Assembly (NCBI RefSeq): GCF_014641695.1
Contig: NZ_BMIF01000008.1
Location: 62,001-126,000, forward strand
DNA length: 64,000 nucleotides
DNA from: Nitratireductor aestuarii
GTDB taxonomy: Bacteria > Pseudomonadota > Alphaproteobacteria > Rhizobiales > Rhizobiaceae
Direction: 5' to 3'
The position numbers were made by a program, and so were the translations under genes. Each line of letters opens with the position of its first letter. The stretch's first letter is position 1. Shown in pieces: positions 8,758-16,761 of the stretch. The notes under the pieces were generated by a model that was not told the origin of the DNA, did no database searches, and worked only from the letters and a program-made list of their open reading frames with translations.

Positions 8758-9606
8758 ATGCGTGGATTTGGCGTTCACACGAGCATGTGGACCATGAGCT
8801 GGGATCGGACGGGGGCTGAGCGGGCGATTGCCGCAGCGGTTCAATACAAGATGGATTTCATCGAGATCGCGCTTCTGAACGCCCCTGCCGTCGACGCGCC
8901 GCACAGCCGCGCATTGCTTGAGAAACACGGGTTGCCTGCCGTGTGTTCGCTCGGACTGCCGGAGACAGCCTGGCCGTCGAAGAACCCACACGCCGCCGTC
9001 GATTATCTCAAGGTTGCGATCGACAAGACTGCCGAGATCGGGGCGAAGGCGCTCAGCGGCGTCATCTTTGGCGGCATCGGCGAACGGACCGGTGTTCCGC
9101 CCACGCAACAGGAATATGACAATGTCACGCGCGCTTTGTCGGAAGCGGCCCGGCACGCCAAGTCGGTCGGGATCGAGCTCGGTATCGAGGCCGTGAACCG
9201 TTACGAGAACCACCTCATCAACACAGCTCAGCAGGCGGTTGCGATGGTGGAACGGATCGGCGCGGAGAACGTCTTCGTGCACCTCGATACCTATCATATG
9301 AACATCGAGGAGAAGGGCTCTGCAAACGGCATTCTCGATGCCCGCGATCACCTGAAGTACATCCATCTGTCTGAGAGCGACCGCGGCACGCCCGGATATG
9401 GCAACGTGCCCTGGGATGCGATCTATGCGGCACTTGCCGCGATCGGCTTCAAGGGCGGGCTCGCCATGGAGAGTTTCATCAACATGCCGCCGGAGGTTGC
9501 CTATGGGTTGGCAGTGTGGCGGCCAGTGGCAAGGAGCGAGGAGGAGGTGATGGGCAACGGGCTGCCCTTCCTGCGCAACAAGGCGAAGCAGTACGGCCTG
9601 ATCTGA
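8758..9606 (+). CDS. D-tagatose/D-psicose 3-epimerase-like sugar isomerase
   Basis: A 282-residue TIM-barrel protein of the AP-endonuclease-2-like sugar isomerase/epimerase family. The residues that bind metal and substrate in ketose 3-epimerases can be matched: Glu144 and Glu150 in GIEAVNRYENH, Asp177 and His180 in HLDTYHMN, His203 in YIHLSESDRG, and Glu238 in AMESF. These act by metal-assisted deprotonation at C3 of a ketose. The start at 8758 follows a purine-rich GGGGACGGAG. It lies 262 bases after the UDP-glucose dehydrogenase (that gap shows nothing clear) and before the gal operon, with no coupling to either. The sugar acted on cannot be told from sequence; related enzymes take tagatose, psicose, ribulose or erythrulose-phosphate. 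Confidence 0.8.
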   Translation: MRGFGVHTSMWTMSWDRTGAERAIAAAVQYKMDFIEIALLNAPAVDAPHSRALLEKHGLPAVCSLGLPETAWPSKNPHAAVDYLKVAIDKTAEIGAKALSGVIFGGIGERTGVPPTQQEYDNVTRALSEAARHAKSVGIELGIEAVNRYENHLINTAQQAVAMVERIGAENVFVHLDTYHMNIEEKGSANGILDARDHLKYIHLSESDRGTPGYGNVPWDAIYAALAAIGFKGGLAMESFINMPPEVAYGLAVWRPVARSEEEVMGNGLPFLRNKAKQYGLI

Positions 9607-9651
9607 GGGCGGAATGCACAGCTCTGCATCTTCAGGCAGCTAAGTTATTCA

Positions 9652-9669
9652 ACCTAAATGAATTTAGGT
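9652..9669. promoter_or_regulatory. Perfect inverted repeat upstream of galB (candidate operator)
   Basis: ACCTAAAT and ATTTAGGT flank a two-base centre (GA), an exact 8-bp-arm palindrome in the 218-base gap before galB. The symmetry and position suggest a regulator site for the galBCD operon. Which regulator binds is unknown; the LysR gene at 12341 is the nearest candidate. Confidence 0.4.
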
Positions 9670-9824
9670 CGCGAATGCAGGAAACGTCATAGCCTCAGCT
9701 TATGGTCTGGCGAATAGTTCGAATTTTGCAATCGTCGGCGGCCATGGGAGAGTGTGGCTCAGAACAGGTATGATGGGCTCGGCGCAATCGTGTGCCGCCA
9801 TCGCAGGTCCAGGGCAGGAGACAC

Positions 9825-10556
9825 ATGGCAAACAAGACAGCTTTGATCATCAGCGCGCATTCGGCGGATTTTGTCTGGCGCTGCGGTGGCGCAATCGCGC
9901 TCCACGCTTCCAAGGGATACGATGTAACCGTCGTTTGCCTGTCCTATGGCGAGCGCGGGGAAAGCGCCAAGCTGTGGAAGTCCGAGGGCATGACCCTCGA
10001 CACGGTGAAGGCTGAGCGGCGCCGCGAGGCGGAAAACGCCGCCAAGGCGCTCGACGTGCACGATATCCAGTTCTTCGATCTCGGTGACTATCCGCTCGAG
10101 ATGGACCGCGATGCCAAGTTCCGGCTGGTCGACGTGATGCGCGCGGTGCAGCCGTCCTTCATCATGTCGCATTCGCAATACGACCCCTACAACACCGACC
10201 ACATGTATGTGCAGCAGTGGACGCTGGAATGCCGTGCGATCGCGCAGGCCTGGGGCCACAATCCGGGCCAGAAGATCCTCGGCGCGCCGCAGGTCTACCT
10301 GTTCGAGCCGCACCAGACCGAACAGATGAACTGGAAGCCGGATGTCTTCCTCGACATTACCCCTGTCTGGGAGAAGAAGTGGGCCGCGATCCAGTGCATG
10401 GAGGGGCAGGAGCACCTCTGGCACTATTACAAGAACGTCGCCGAAAATCGCGCCAACCATTTCATGCGCAACTCCGGCGGACAGTCGGGCGGGCGCCCGG
10501 CCAAGTATGCCGAAGGCTTCCAGTCGATCTATCCTCGTACCGTGGATGAACTCTAA
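9825..10556 (+). CDS. galB: 4-oxalomesaconate hydratase, PIG-L deacetylase fold
   Basis: GalB-type enzymes hydrate 4-oxalomesaconate to 4-carboxy-4-hydroxy-2-oxoadipate in the lower gallate / protocatechuate 4,5-cleavage pathway and belong to the PIG-L deacetylase-like, zinc-dependent family. From ATG 9825, placed behind CAGGAGACAC, the protein has 243 residues. The start [20 protein letters not shown] keeps the His12-x-x-Asp15 metal pair, where classical PIG-L proteins read HPDD, and LSYGERGES and [13 protein letters not shown] follow. An upstream in-frame ATG at 9792 lacks a ribosome site. Its stop codon overlaps the next ATG by one base (TAATG), and two further pathway genes follow at once. 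This makes GalB much more likely than a sugar deacetylase. Confidence 0.83.
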   Translation: MANKTALIISAHSADFVWRCGGAIALHASKGYDVTVVCLSYGERGESAKLWKSEGMTLDTVKAERRREAENAAKALDVHDIQFFDLGDYPLEMDRDAKFRLVDVMRAVQPSFIMSHSQYDPYNTDHMYVQQWTLECRAIAQAWGHNPGQKILGAPQVYLFEPHQTEQMNWKPDVFLDITPVWEKKWAAIQCMEGQEHLWHYYKNVAENRANHFMRNSGGQSGGRPAKYAEGFQSIYPRTVDEL

Positions 10557-11227
10557 TGGGCGTCGTCGTACAGAACATCGAGCGCGCCGATCCGGAGATC
10601 ATCGCCGGGCTGGCGGAATGCGGGGTGGCGACCGTTCATGAGGCGCAGGGCCGCAAGGGCCTGCTCGCCTCCTACATGCGACCGATCTATTCGGGCTCGC
10701 GCATAGCGGCTTCGGCCGTGACCATCTCGGCGCCGCCAGCGGATAACTGGATGGTGCATGTGGCAATAGAGCAGATCAAGGATGGCGACATCCTCGTGCT
10801 TGCGCCAACCTCGCCTTCTGATGCCGGCTATTTCGGTGACCTCCTGGCCACCTCGGCGCTTGCGCGCGGATGCCGTGGCCTCATCATCGATGCAGGCGTG
10901 CGCGATGTGGCGGACCTCACGGCGATGAAGTTTCCCGTCTGGTCGAAGGCTGTGTTTGCGCAGGGCACGGTCAAGGAAACGCTTGGATCCGTCAATGTGC
11001 CGATCGTCTGCGCGGGAGCCCTGGTCAACCCCGGAGACGTGATCGTTGCCGATGACGACGGCGTATGCGTGGTGCGCCGGGAAGAGGCAGCCGAGGTTCT
11101 GCAAGCCGCCCAGGACCGCGTCGCCAACGAGGAAGCCAAGCGCAAGCGGCTTGCTGCTGGCGAACTCGGCCTCGACCTCTACAAGATGCGCGACAAGCTC
11201 AAGGAAAAGGGGCTGCGCTATGTCTGA
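10556..11227 (+). CDS. galC: 4-carboxy-4-hydroxy-2-oxoadipate aldolase, RraA-like fold
   Basis: This enzyme is expected to cleave 4-carboxy-4-hydroxy-2-oxoadipate to pyruvate and oxaloacetate, the last step of the gallate/protocatechuate 4,5-cleavage route. It has 223 residues and the RraA/DlpA fold of class II pyruvate aldolases. [16 protein letters not shown] near the N-terminus and [16 protein letters not shown] with its metal/substrate Arg-Asp pair are typical, as is the late [12 protein letters not shown]. It overlaps galB by one base and galD by eight, so all three are translated as a unit. RNase E inhibition (true RraA) is unlikely in this context. Confidence 0.85.
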   Translation: MGVVVQNIERADPEIIAGLAECGVATVHEAQGRKGLLASYMRPIYSGSRIAASAVTISAPPADNWMVHVAIEQIKDGDILVLAPTSPSDAGYFGDLLATSALARGCRGLIIDAGVRDVADLTAMKFPVWSKAVFAQGTVKETLGSVNVPIVCAGALVNPGDVIVADDDGVCVVRREEAAEVLQAAQDRVANEEAKRKRLAAGELGLDLYKMRDKLKEKGLRYV

Positions 11228-12272
11228 CGGAACGCGGGTCATGTGGATGCGTGGCGGCACGTCGAAGGGCGGCTATTTCCTCGCGTCCGACCTGCCGCAG
11301 GATATCGGCGAGCGTGACGCGCTCTTGCTGCGCATCATGGGCTCGCCGGACCCGCGCCAGATAGACGGAATGGGCGGGGCAAACCCGCTCACCTCCAAGG
11401 TTGCCGTGGTGAAGCCGTCCGAGCGCGAAGGCGTCGACGTCGACTACCTGTTCCTGCAGGTGTTCGTGGATCGGCCGATCATCACGGATGGCCAGAACTG
11501 CGGGAACATTCTTGCGGGCGTCGGCCCATTTGCCATCGAACGCGGGCTTGTGGCGCCCACGGGCGACACGACGGACGTACGCATCTTCATGGAAAACACG
11601 GGCCAGATCGCCATCGCTACGGTAGAGACGCCGGGTGGCAAGGTTCGCTATGACGGTGAAGCCCGCATCGACGGTGTTCCGGGCACATCAGCGCCGATCC
11701 CGATCGTCTTCAAGGATACGGCGGGGTCCACCTGTGGTGCGCTGCTGCCTACGGGCAATGCTGTCGACACGGTTGCCGGCGTTCAGGTGACGATGATCGA
11801 CAACGGCATGCCCTGCGTGATCCTCGATGCCGCGGATTTCGAGATATCGGGCACCGAAACGCCTGAAGAGCTGGAAGCCGATCAGCCCCTCAAGTCACGG
11901 CTGGAGGAAGTGCGGCTCGCGGCCGGACCGCTCATGAACCTTGGTGATGTTGCTGACAAATCCGTGCCGAAGATGACGCTCGTCAGCGCACCGCGCAATG
12001 GTGGCGCGATTTCGACGCGGACATTCATTCCGCACCGCTGCCATGATGCGATTGGTGTGCTCGGCGCGGTTTCAGTCGCCAGCGCCTGTCTGCTGCCGGA
12101 TGGGCCAGCCGCGCGATATGCAAAGGTTCCTTCGGGACAGGACAAATCCATCTCGGTGGAGCATCCGACCGGAGAGTTCACTGTGATCGCAAAGCTCGAC
12201 GGTGAGGGCAATCTGCTTACCGCAGGCGTTCTGCGCACCGCCCGCAAGCTGATGGACGGCGTGGCGTTCTGA
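11220..12272 (+). CDS. galD: 4-oxalomesaconate tautomerase, PrpF family
   Basis: GalD converts the keto form of 4-oxalomesaconate to the enol form used by GalB. The ATG at 11220 overlaps the galC stop (ATGTCTGA), giving 350 residues, typical for the PrpF/diaminopimelate-epimerase-like fold. The N-terminal [13 protein letters not shown], the central DGQNCGNI with a cysteine, and the C-terminal [16 protein letters not shown] are family signatures. The longer frame reading back to 11046 is only an out-of-frame translation of galC. PrpF relatives isomerise aconitate in the methylcitrate cycle, but the galB and galC neighbours favour GalD. The gene ends 24 bases before a palindromic repeat that separates it from the convergent LysR gene. 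Confidence 0.85.
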   Translation: MSDGTRVMWMRGGTSKGGYFLASDLPQDIGERDALLLRIMGSPDPRQIDGMGGANPLTSKVAVVKPSEREGVDVDYLFLQVFVDRPIITDGQNCGNILAGVGPFAIERGLVAPTGDTTDVRIFMENTGQIAIATVETPGGKVRYDGEARIDGVPGTSAPIPIVFKDTAGSTCGALLPTGNAVDTVAGVQVTMIDNGMPCVILDAADFEISGTETPEELEADQPLKSRLEEVRLAAGPLMNLGDVADKSVPKMTLVSAPRNGGAISTRTFIPHRCHDAIGVLGAVSVASACLLPDGPAARYAKVPSGQDKSISVEHPTGEFTVIAKLDGEGNLLTAGVLRTARKLMDGVAF

Positions 12273-12296
12273 TCGTTACGCTTCGCTTTTGTTTCC

Positions 12297-12340
12297 GCAG
12301 TTCCGGACGGAAAACCGGTACCCACTTTTCCTGGAACTGC
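12297..12340. repeat. 44-bp palindromic repeat, copy 1
   Basis: The outer arms GCAGTTCC and GGAACTGC enclose GGACGGAAAA and TTTTCC halves, so the RNA can form a long hairpin. A second copy of exactly 44 bases lies at 35541-35584. Both copies sit directly against the stop codon of a minus-strand gene in a convergent gap. This looks like a dispersed rhizobial palindromic element that may also act as a terminator. Confidence 0.75.
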
Positions 12341-13519
12341 TCAGGCAAAGTCCGCGCGGATGAGGGCCAGGAACTCGGCCTGCGTTCGCGTTGGCTTCCA
12401 TTGCGCCCGGGTGGTGATCCCAATGGGGCGACGGCTTTCCTCAAGCGCGAAGGGAAGAGCCTTCATCAGCCTGTTCTGCAATTCGCTCTGCACCTGATGG
12501 CGGGAGATGCAGCCCAGATAGGGCCCGGCGTGGAGCATTTCGCGCATCAGCACCATCGAACTCGTTTCGAGCAGACAATCGGGCGCAGGTACACCGGCGC
12601 GCGCGGCGAAGGCTTCGAAATGCTGGCGGGCCGGCGTTTCAGGCAGCGGCAGGATCCACGGATAGTCTTTGAGGGTGGCAGTAAGGTTCGGATGCTCCGC
12701 CGATGCGAGCGGATGGTCCGGGCCTGATACTATGACCAGTTCATCTTCGAAGAGGTATTCCTGCGTAATGTCGTCTATGGGGGGCGGGTCACGCAGCGCT
12801 CCCAGCAGGAAGTCGATAGCGCCACGACGGAGGCCTGCGAGCAGCGTGTCGTAAGGGCCTTCGAGCACGCGGATGCGGACATGCGGGTGCTGCTCATGGA
12901 ATTTCGCGATGGCAGCCGGCAGGATATAGGAGCGCGAGAGCGGCATGCCGCCAAGCGTGATGCTGAGCTGGCCGCGGCCGATGGCTTCGGAAAGCTCCAT
13001 TTCCGCCTGTGCCAGCTCTGCAAAAACAAGCTGCGCGGCGTTGGCCAATAGCTGTCCGGCGCGCGTCAGCGAGCTTCCATATTGCGTGCGACGGAAGAGC
13101 TCGCGCCCGATTTCGCTTTCAAGCTGCGTTACCGCGCGGTGGACTGTCGGCTGGGCAATGCCAAGCCGGCGCGCGGCGATGGAGAAATTCTCACTTTCGG
13201 CGACGGCAACCAGCGCGCGGAGCTTTGCGGTGGTGGCGGTCAGCCTGAAGCGAGGTGCAAGCGTTGCGGTGGCCGTGTCGAGTATGTCGAGCGCGCGTTT
13301 CACGCGTCCGGCAAGCAGGTGGGCCAGTTCGTTCGGAAACACGCCCTGGTTGGTGCGGTCGAAGAGCTGCACCCCGAACTGATCCTCGAGCTTCCTGAGT
13401 GCCTGGGTAACGGCTGGCTGCGAGATATTGCAGGCGCTGGCCGTCTTCGTCACCGAGCCGGTTTCGACGACGCTCGTCAGCACGCGCAAATGCCGGAGAT
13501 TGTGTTCGGTGGGCAGCAT
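12341..13519 (-). CDS. LysR-family regulator with two N-terminal helix-turn-helix domains
   Basis: The protein has 392 residues, about 80-90 more than a usual LysR regulator, because the DNA-binding unit appears twice. The first is about 7-64, with VETGSVTKTASACNISQPAV. The second is about 98-155, with AESENFSIAARRLGIAQPTV and LFRRTQYGSSLTRAG. The effector-binding domain runs from about 182 to the end, containing GALRDPPPI and ELVIVSGPDHPLA. It lies 11 bases after the DUF1932 dehydrogenase on the same strand and converges on galBCD. It is a likely regulator of the gal genes and perhaps of the dehydrogenase, similar in role to GalR of pseudomonads. Target sites are not proven; the palindrome at 9652 is one candidate. 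Confidence 0.85.
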   Translation of the reverse strand: MLPTEHNLRHLRVLTSVVETGSVTKTASACNISQPAVTQALRKLEDQFGVQLFDRTNQGVFPNELAHLLAGRVKRALDILDTATATLAPRFRLTATTAKLRALVAVAESENFSIAARRLGIAQPTVHRAVTQLESEIGRELFRRTQYGSSLTRAGQLLANAAQLVFAELAQAEMELSEAIGRGQLSITLGGMPLSRSYILPAAIAKFHEQHPHVRIRVLEGPYDTLLAGLRRGAIDFLLGALRDPPPIDDITQEYLFEDELVIVSGPDHPLASAEHPNLTATLKDYPWILPLPETPARQHFEAFAARAGVPAPDCLLETSSMVLMREMLHAGPYLGCISRHQVQSELQNRLMKALPFALEESRRPIGITTRAQWKPTRTQAEFLALIRADFA

Positions 13520-13530
13520 CGGGCGCGCCT

Positions 13531-14406
13531 TCAGGCCTTGCCCAATGCCTTCAGCACATCATCGATTTCGTCGGTCTCTAACGGCAGGTCGCCCAGCATC
13601 TGCTGCCATTTTGCGGTACTGTCGGCCATGTGGTTCGGAAGACCAAGCTCGGCAACCATGCTTGCCGCCTCGCGCATTTCGGCAGCGCGGCGGCGGCCAT
13701 GCACCGTCATGCGGTTCATCGTGTAGTTGCGCCGCTTTTTCCAGTTGATGTCAGGGTCACTCGCCTCAAAGGAGGCAAGCACCTCGTCCTCGACGCCATT
13801 CAGGCGGGCCGTCAGGAAGCATTCGGCAAAAAGCGCTTCCATGCCCTTGATCATGATCGAACGGGTGAGCTTGATGGCCGAGGCGGCACCTACCTTGTCG
13901 CCGACGACGCGGGGCTTCATGCCGAGTTCAAGGAGCAATGTGCAGGCGCGTTCAGCCTCAGGGCCGGAAAGCAGTACCGGCGTCTTCTCGCGCTGCGGAT
14001 GCACCGGGGCCATTACGGCCATGTCGATATAGTGTGCGCCAGCGGCAGTGATCGCTTCGGCCGCGCGGACCTTTGTCTGCGGGGAACAGGAGTTGCCGTC
14101 GAGATAGAGGGCTCCGAGCTTCATGTGACGGGCAGTGTCTGCCGCAGCATCGAGTGCGCGATCGGCGTAGACAAGGCTGAAGATCAAATCAGCATCGGCG
14201 TAGGCGGACGCGGGATCCTCGCATCCGGTTACCTGATGCTCCTGAAGCCGGGCCTCCAGCGCCGGCCGCTCCTCAGCCATGGCGATCTTTTCATCATAGG
14301 CGGCGATCGAAGCGAGGATCGACCGGTTCCACCCCGACGCGAAGGCTGAGCCCGCCTCGCCAAAACCTCTGAGTGCAAGCCGCAGCTGATTCTTTCCGTC
14401 TGTCAT
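13531..14406 (-). CDS. NAD(P)-binding DUF1932 dehydrogenase of the 6-phosphogluconate dehydrogenase superfamily
   Basis: A 291-residue protein with an N-terminal Rossmann motif LRGFGEAGSAFASGW and a C-terminal all-helical DUF1932 domain containing GAASAIKLTRSIMIKGMEAL, in which the lysine matches the catalytic lysine of beta-hydroxyacid dehydrogenases. It should oxidise or reduce a hydroxy acid using NAD(P). It leads the minus-strand unit with the double-HTH LysR gene, only 11 bases upstream of it, opposite galBCD. That suggests a substrate that feeds the gallate-type lower pathway, but this is inference. The 198-base upstream gap holds a long repeat (14511-14600) and an imperfect ATAAG...CTTAT pair at about 14450-14478. 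Confidence 0.75.
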   Translation of the reverse strand: MTDGKNQLRLALRGFGEAGSAFASGWNRSILASIAAYDEKIAMAEERPALEARLQEHQVTGCEDPASAYADADLIFSLVYADRALDAAADTARHMKLGALYLDGNSCSPQTKVRAAEAITAAGAHYIDMAVMAPVHPQREKTPVLLSGPEAERACTLLLELGMKPRVVGDKVGAASAIKLTRSIMIKGMEALFAECFLTARLNGVEDEVLASFEASDPDINWKKRRNYTMNRMTVHGRRRAAEMREAASMVAELGLPNHMADSTAKWQQMLGDLPLETDEIDDVLKALGKA

Positions 14407-14510
14407 TCCTGGCCTCCTGTACTCCGCTCAACATGGCAGCGGGAAGGGCATAAGCCAAGTGTCTATAGCCAGAACTTATAATGTCGGAGGAGGATCATAG
14501 AGTTCCACGC

Positions 14511-14600
14511 CCTCATCCTGAGCTTGTCGAAGGGCAAGGGTGCAGTTGCCACCAGCTTCCACTCCTTCGTGGTTCGACAAGCTCACCATGAAGGAGTGGG
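14511..14600. repeat. REP-like element with strong hairpin, copy 1
   Basis: A half CTCATCCTGAGCTTGTCGAA at 14512 is followed by its degenerate inverse GGTTCGACAAGCTCACCATG at 14571. The second half sits inside a hairpin with arms CCACTCCTTCGTGG and CCATGAAGGAGTGG (one G-T wobble). A second element with the same core is at 40463-40554. It lies in the gap downstream of the ABC permease gene and may help end its transcript. Confidence 0.75.
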
Positions 14601-14604
14601 AATT

Positions 14605-15852
14605 CTACGCCCGGCCATGGGACATGCGCGAGCGGCGTGCGAGCGAGTCGACGATCACGGCAATGGCAAGCACTGCGCCGGTGATCATGTAGCGGAGCGA
14701 TGATGACAGATCGATGAGCGTCAGGCCGCTTGCGATCGACTGAATGACGATGATGCCGAGCAGTGCCGAGAAGGCGCTGCCGCGACCGCCGAAAAGGCTT
14801 GTGCCGCCGATGACGGCTGCCGCGATGGCGTTCAGGTTGACGTCGCCGGTGCCTGCCTGCTGGCTTGATGAGGCTAGGCGGGCGGCGGCCAGGATCCCGC
14901 CAGCAGCTGCTAGTGTGCTGCAGGCAACGAAGGCCGTGATGTAGATGAAGCGTACGTTGATGCCGGAGCGTCGCGCAGCTTCCCGATTGCCGCCAACAGC
15001 ATGCATGGCGCGGCCCCAGCTGGTGCGGGTGAGCGCGTAGTTCATCAGCACCACGAGCGCCACGAAGAGGGCGAACATCCACGGAACGCCGCGGCCCTGG
15101 TTGAGATAGAAGACGATGGCGCCGAGGCCGATGATGGTTATGGCCGCCTTCAGCAGGAGGTTGCTGAGCGAGGGGGCGGAGAGCCCCGCATTTCGCCTTC
15201 GTTGGGCCGAGCGATACCCTGTCAGGAACATGCCGACGCCCACCAGCAAGACGAGCGCGTAGGAGAGGGGATCGGGGATCAGCAGCATCTGGCCAAAGTT
15301 CACCAGCGGCGATCCGTAGGGCAGGTTGATCGATCCGGTATTGCCCAGGAGATAAAGCTGCATGCCAAGCGCGGCCAGCAGGCCGGCGAGGCTCGAGACG
15401 AAGCTCGGCATGCTGAAATAGTTGTAGAGCAGCGCGTAAAGCAGGCCGATCACTGACCCCGTCAGGAGAGCGGCGAGGATTGCCGCTGCCACTGGCCAGC
15501 CGTTGCTGACCCAGAGCACGCCGGTGATCGTTGAAGCCAGGCCGCTGACGGAGCCGACGGACAGGTCGATCTCGCCCACCATCAGCACGCAGACGACGCC
15601 GAGCGCGATAATGCCGACGGTCGAGCAGTCGAACAGCAGGTTGACCAGGTTGTTGCTCGAGAGAAAGACCGGGTTCAGGTATTGAAAGATAGAGCAGATG
15701 ATGACGAGGCCGACGACCACGGGCAGCGAGCCGAGGTCACCGGTGCGGACGCGGACCCAGAAGGCGCGGATGGTTCCGGCCAGACCCTGCTCATGCTTTA
15801 GGCGGACATCCTGCTGGTCGAGCGGCACGTTGGTCGAAATCCGATTGCTCAT
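14605..15852 (-). CDS. Sugar ABC transporter permease (XylH/RbsC family)
   Basis: A 415-residue inner-membrane protein with about ten hydrophobic spans. Family features are VCVLMVGEIDLSVGSVSGLA, which carries the conserved EIDLSVG loop, and AVGGNREAARRSGINV, the ATPase-contacting EAA-like loop. The final IGGTSLFGGRGS and IQSIASGLTLI are typical of pentose/ribose permeases. The length matches XylH rather than the shorter RbsC. It overlaps the ATPase gene by four bases (ATGA) and is the last gene of the binding-protein, ATPase, permease series under the LacI regulator. The substrate is a monosaccharide or sugar alcohol, not identifiable from sequence. Confidence 0.9.
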   Translation of the reverse strand: MSNRISTNVPLDQQDVRLKHEQGLAGTIRAFWVRVRTGDLGSLPVVVGLVIICSIFQYLNPVFLSSNNLVNLLFDCSTVGIIALGVVCVLMVGEIDLSVGSVSGLASTITGVLWVSNGWPVAAAILAALLTGSVIGLLYALLYNYFSMPSFVSSLAGLLAALGMQLYLLGNTGSINLPYGSPLVNFGQMLLIPDPLSYALVLLVGVGMFLTGYRSAQRRRNAGLSAPSLSNLLLKAAITIIGLGAIVFYLNQGRGVPWMFALFVALVVLMNYALTRTSWGRAMHAVGGNREAARRSGINVRFIYITAFVACSTLAAAGGILAAARLASSSQQAGTGDVNLNAIAAAVIGGTSLFGGRGSAFSALLGIIVIQSIASGLTLIDLSSSLRYMITGAVLAIAVIVDSLARRSRMSHGRA

Positions 15853-16655
15853 GGATGATGCTGCCCCACGTCCGTCTGCTGGCGTCTGGCGGCTCTGCGC
15901 ACGACCGCATTGTTGGACGCGCCAGTGATGGCTGCCACCAGCTCCTCGTGCGACGTGTCGGGCGTGAAGACGCCATTGTTGCGGCCAAGGCGCAGCACCA
16001 CGATGCGGTCCGCAACAGCCAGAACGTCTTCCATGTTGTGGCTGATCATGACCACGCCGAGGCCGCGGTCGCGGACGCGTTCGATCAGGTCCAGAACCTC
16101 GGCCGTCTGGGCTACGCCAAGAGCGGCGGTCGGTTCATCGAGCAGAATGAGCTTCGGGTCGAGCAACAGCGAGCGGGCGATGGCGACGGTCTGGCGCTGG
16201 CCACCGGAAAGCGATGCGATTGGCTCGCGGACGCTCGGGATGCGGACGGAAAGCTCGTTCAGCAACGTCCACGCCTTGATCTCCATCGAGACTTCGTCGA
16301 GCCGGAAGGGGCTCAGCTCGCGGCCGAGGAAGATGTTGGCGACCACGTCGAGGTTCTCGCAAAGCGCAAGATCCTGAAAGACCGTCGCGATGCCGAGGTT
16401 GAGCGCAACGCTCGGCGTGGAAATGGTGACGGGCTCGCCATTGAAGATGACGGTGCCGGACGAGGGCTGGTGAACGCCCGCGAGGATCTTGACCAGGGTG
16501 GATTTGCCGGCGCCGTTGTCGCCCACCAGGGCGACCACTTCTCCGGCGTGCACATCCATGTCCACGTCGGTCAGGGCGGAGACCGCGCCGAAATTCTTCG
16601 AAATGCCCCGAAGGCTGAGAACCGGGGTTCGGGTGCCTGTCGGTCGTGTTGGCAT
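15849..16655 (-). CDS. Sugar ABC transporter ATPase, single nucleotide-binding domain
   Basis: A 268-residue ATPase with Walker A GDNGAGKSTL, signature LSGGQRQTVAIARS and Walker B LILLDEPTAALG. Most pentose/hexose (CUT2) transporters have a double-length ATPase of about 500 residues; this one has a single domain, as in FrcA-type fructose and some xylose systems, so it should act as a homodimer. It powers the adjoining permease, whose gene it overlaps. The gap of 106 bases to the binding-protein gene contains a GC-rich stem-loop. The protein carries a short extra tail rich in Arg and Gln. Confidence 0.9.
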   Translation of the reverse strand: MPTRPTGTRTPVLSLRGISKNFGAVSALTDVDMDVHAGEVVALVGDNGAGKSTLVKILAGVHQPSSGTVIFNGEPVTISTPSVALNLGIATVFQDLALCENLDVVANIFLGRELSPFRLDEVSMEIKAWTLLNELSVRIPSVREPIASLSGGQRQTVAIARSLLLDPKLILLDEPTAALGVAQTAEVLDLIERVRDRGLGVVMISHNMEDVLAVADRIVVLRLGRNNGVFTPDTSHEELVAAITGASNNAVVRRAARRQQTDVGQHHP

Positions 16656-16722
16656 GTGCTATCTGTCCCCGCCTTGGCGTGCCGGATGGACGCTCCATGC
16701 CCATTCCGGCCTCAGAATGAAG

Positions 16723-16745
16723 CCCGGGGCAGGGGCTGCCCCGGG
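16723..16745 (-). terminator. GC-rich stem-loop between binding-protein and ATPase genes
   Basis: Arms of ten bases (CCCGGGGCAG and CTGCCCCGGG on the plus strand) close a three-base loop. There is no following U-run, so it is more likely an RNA-stabilising or attenuating hairpin just downstream of the binding-protein gene. It would let more binding protein than membrane component be made. Confidence 0.55.
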
Positions 16746-16761
16746 GTGTCACTTCCTGATT

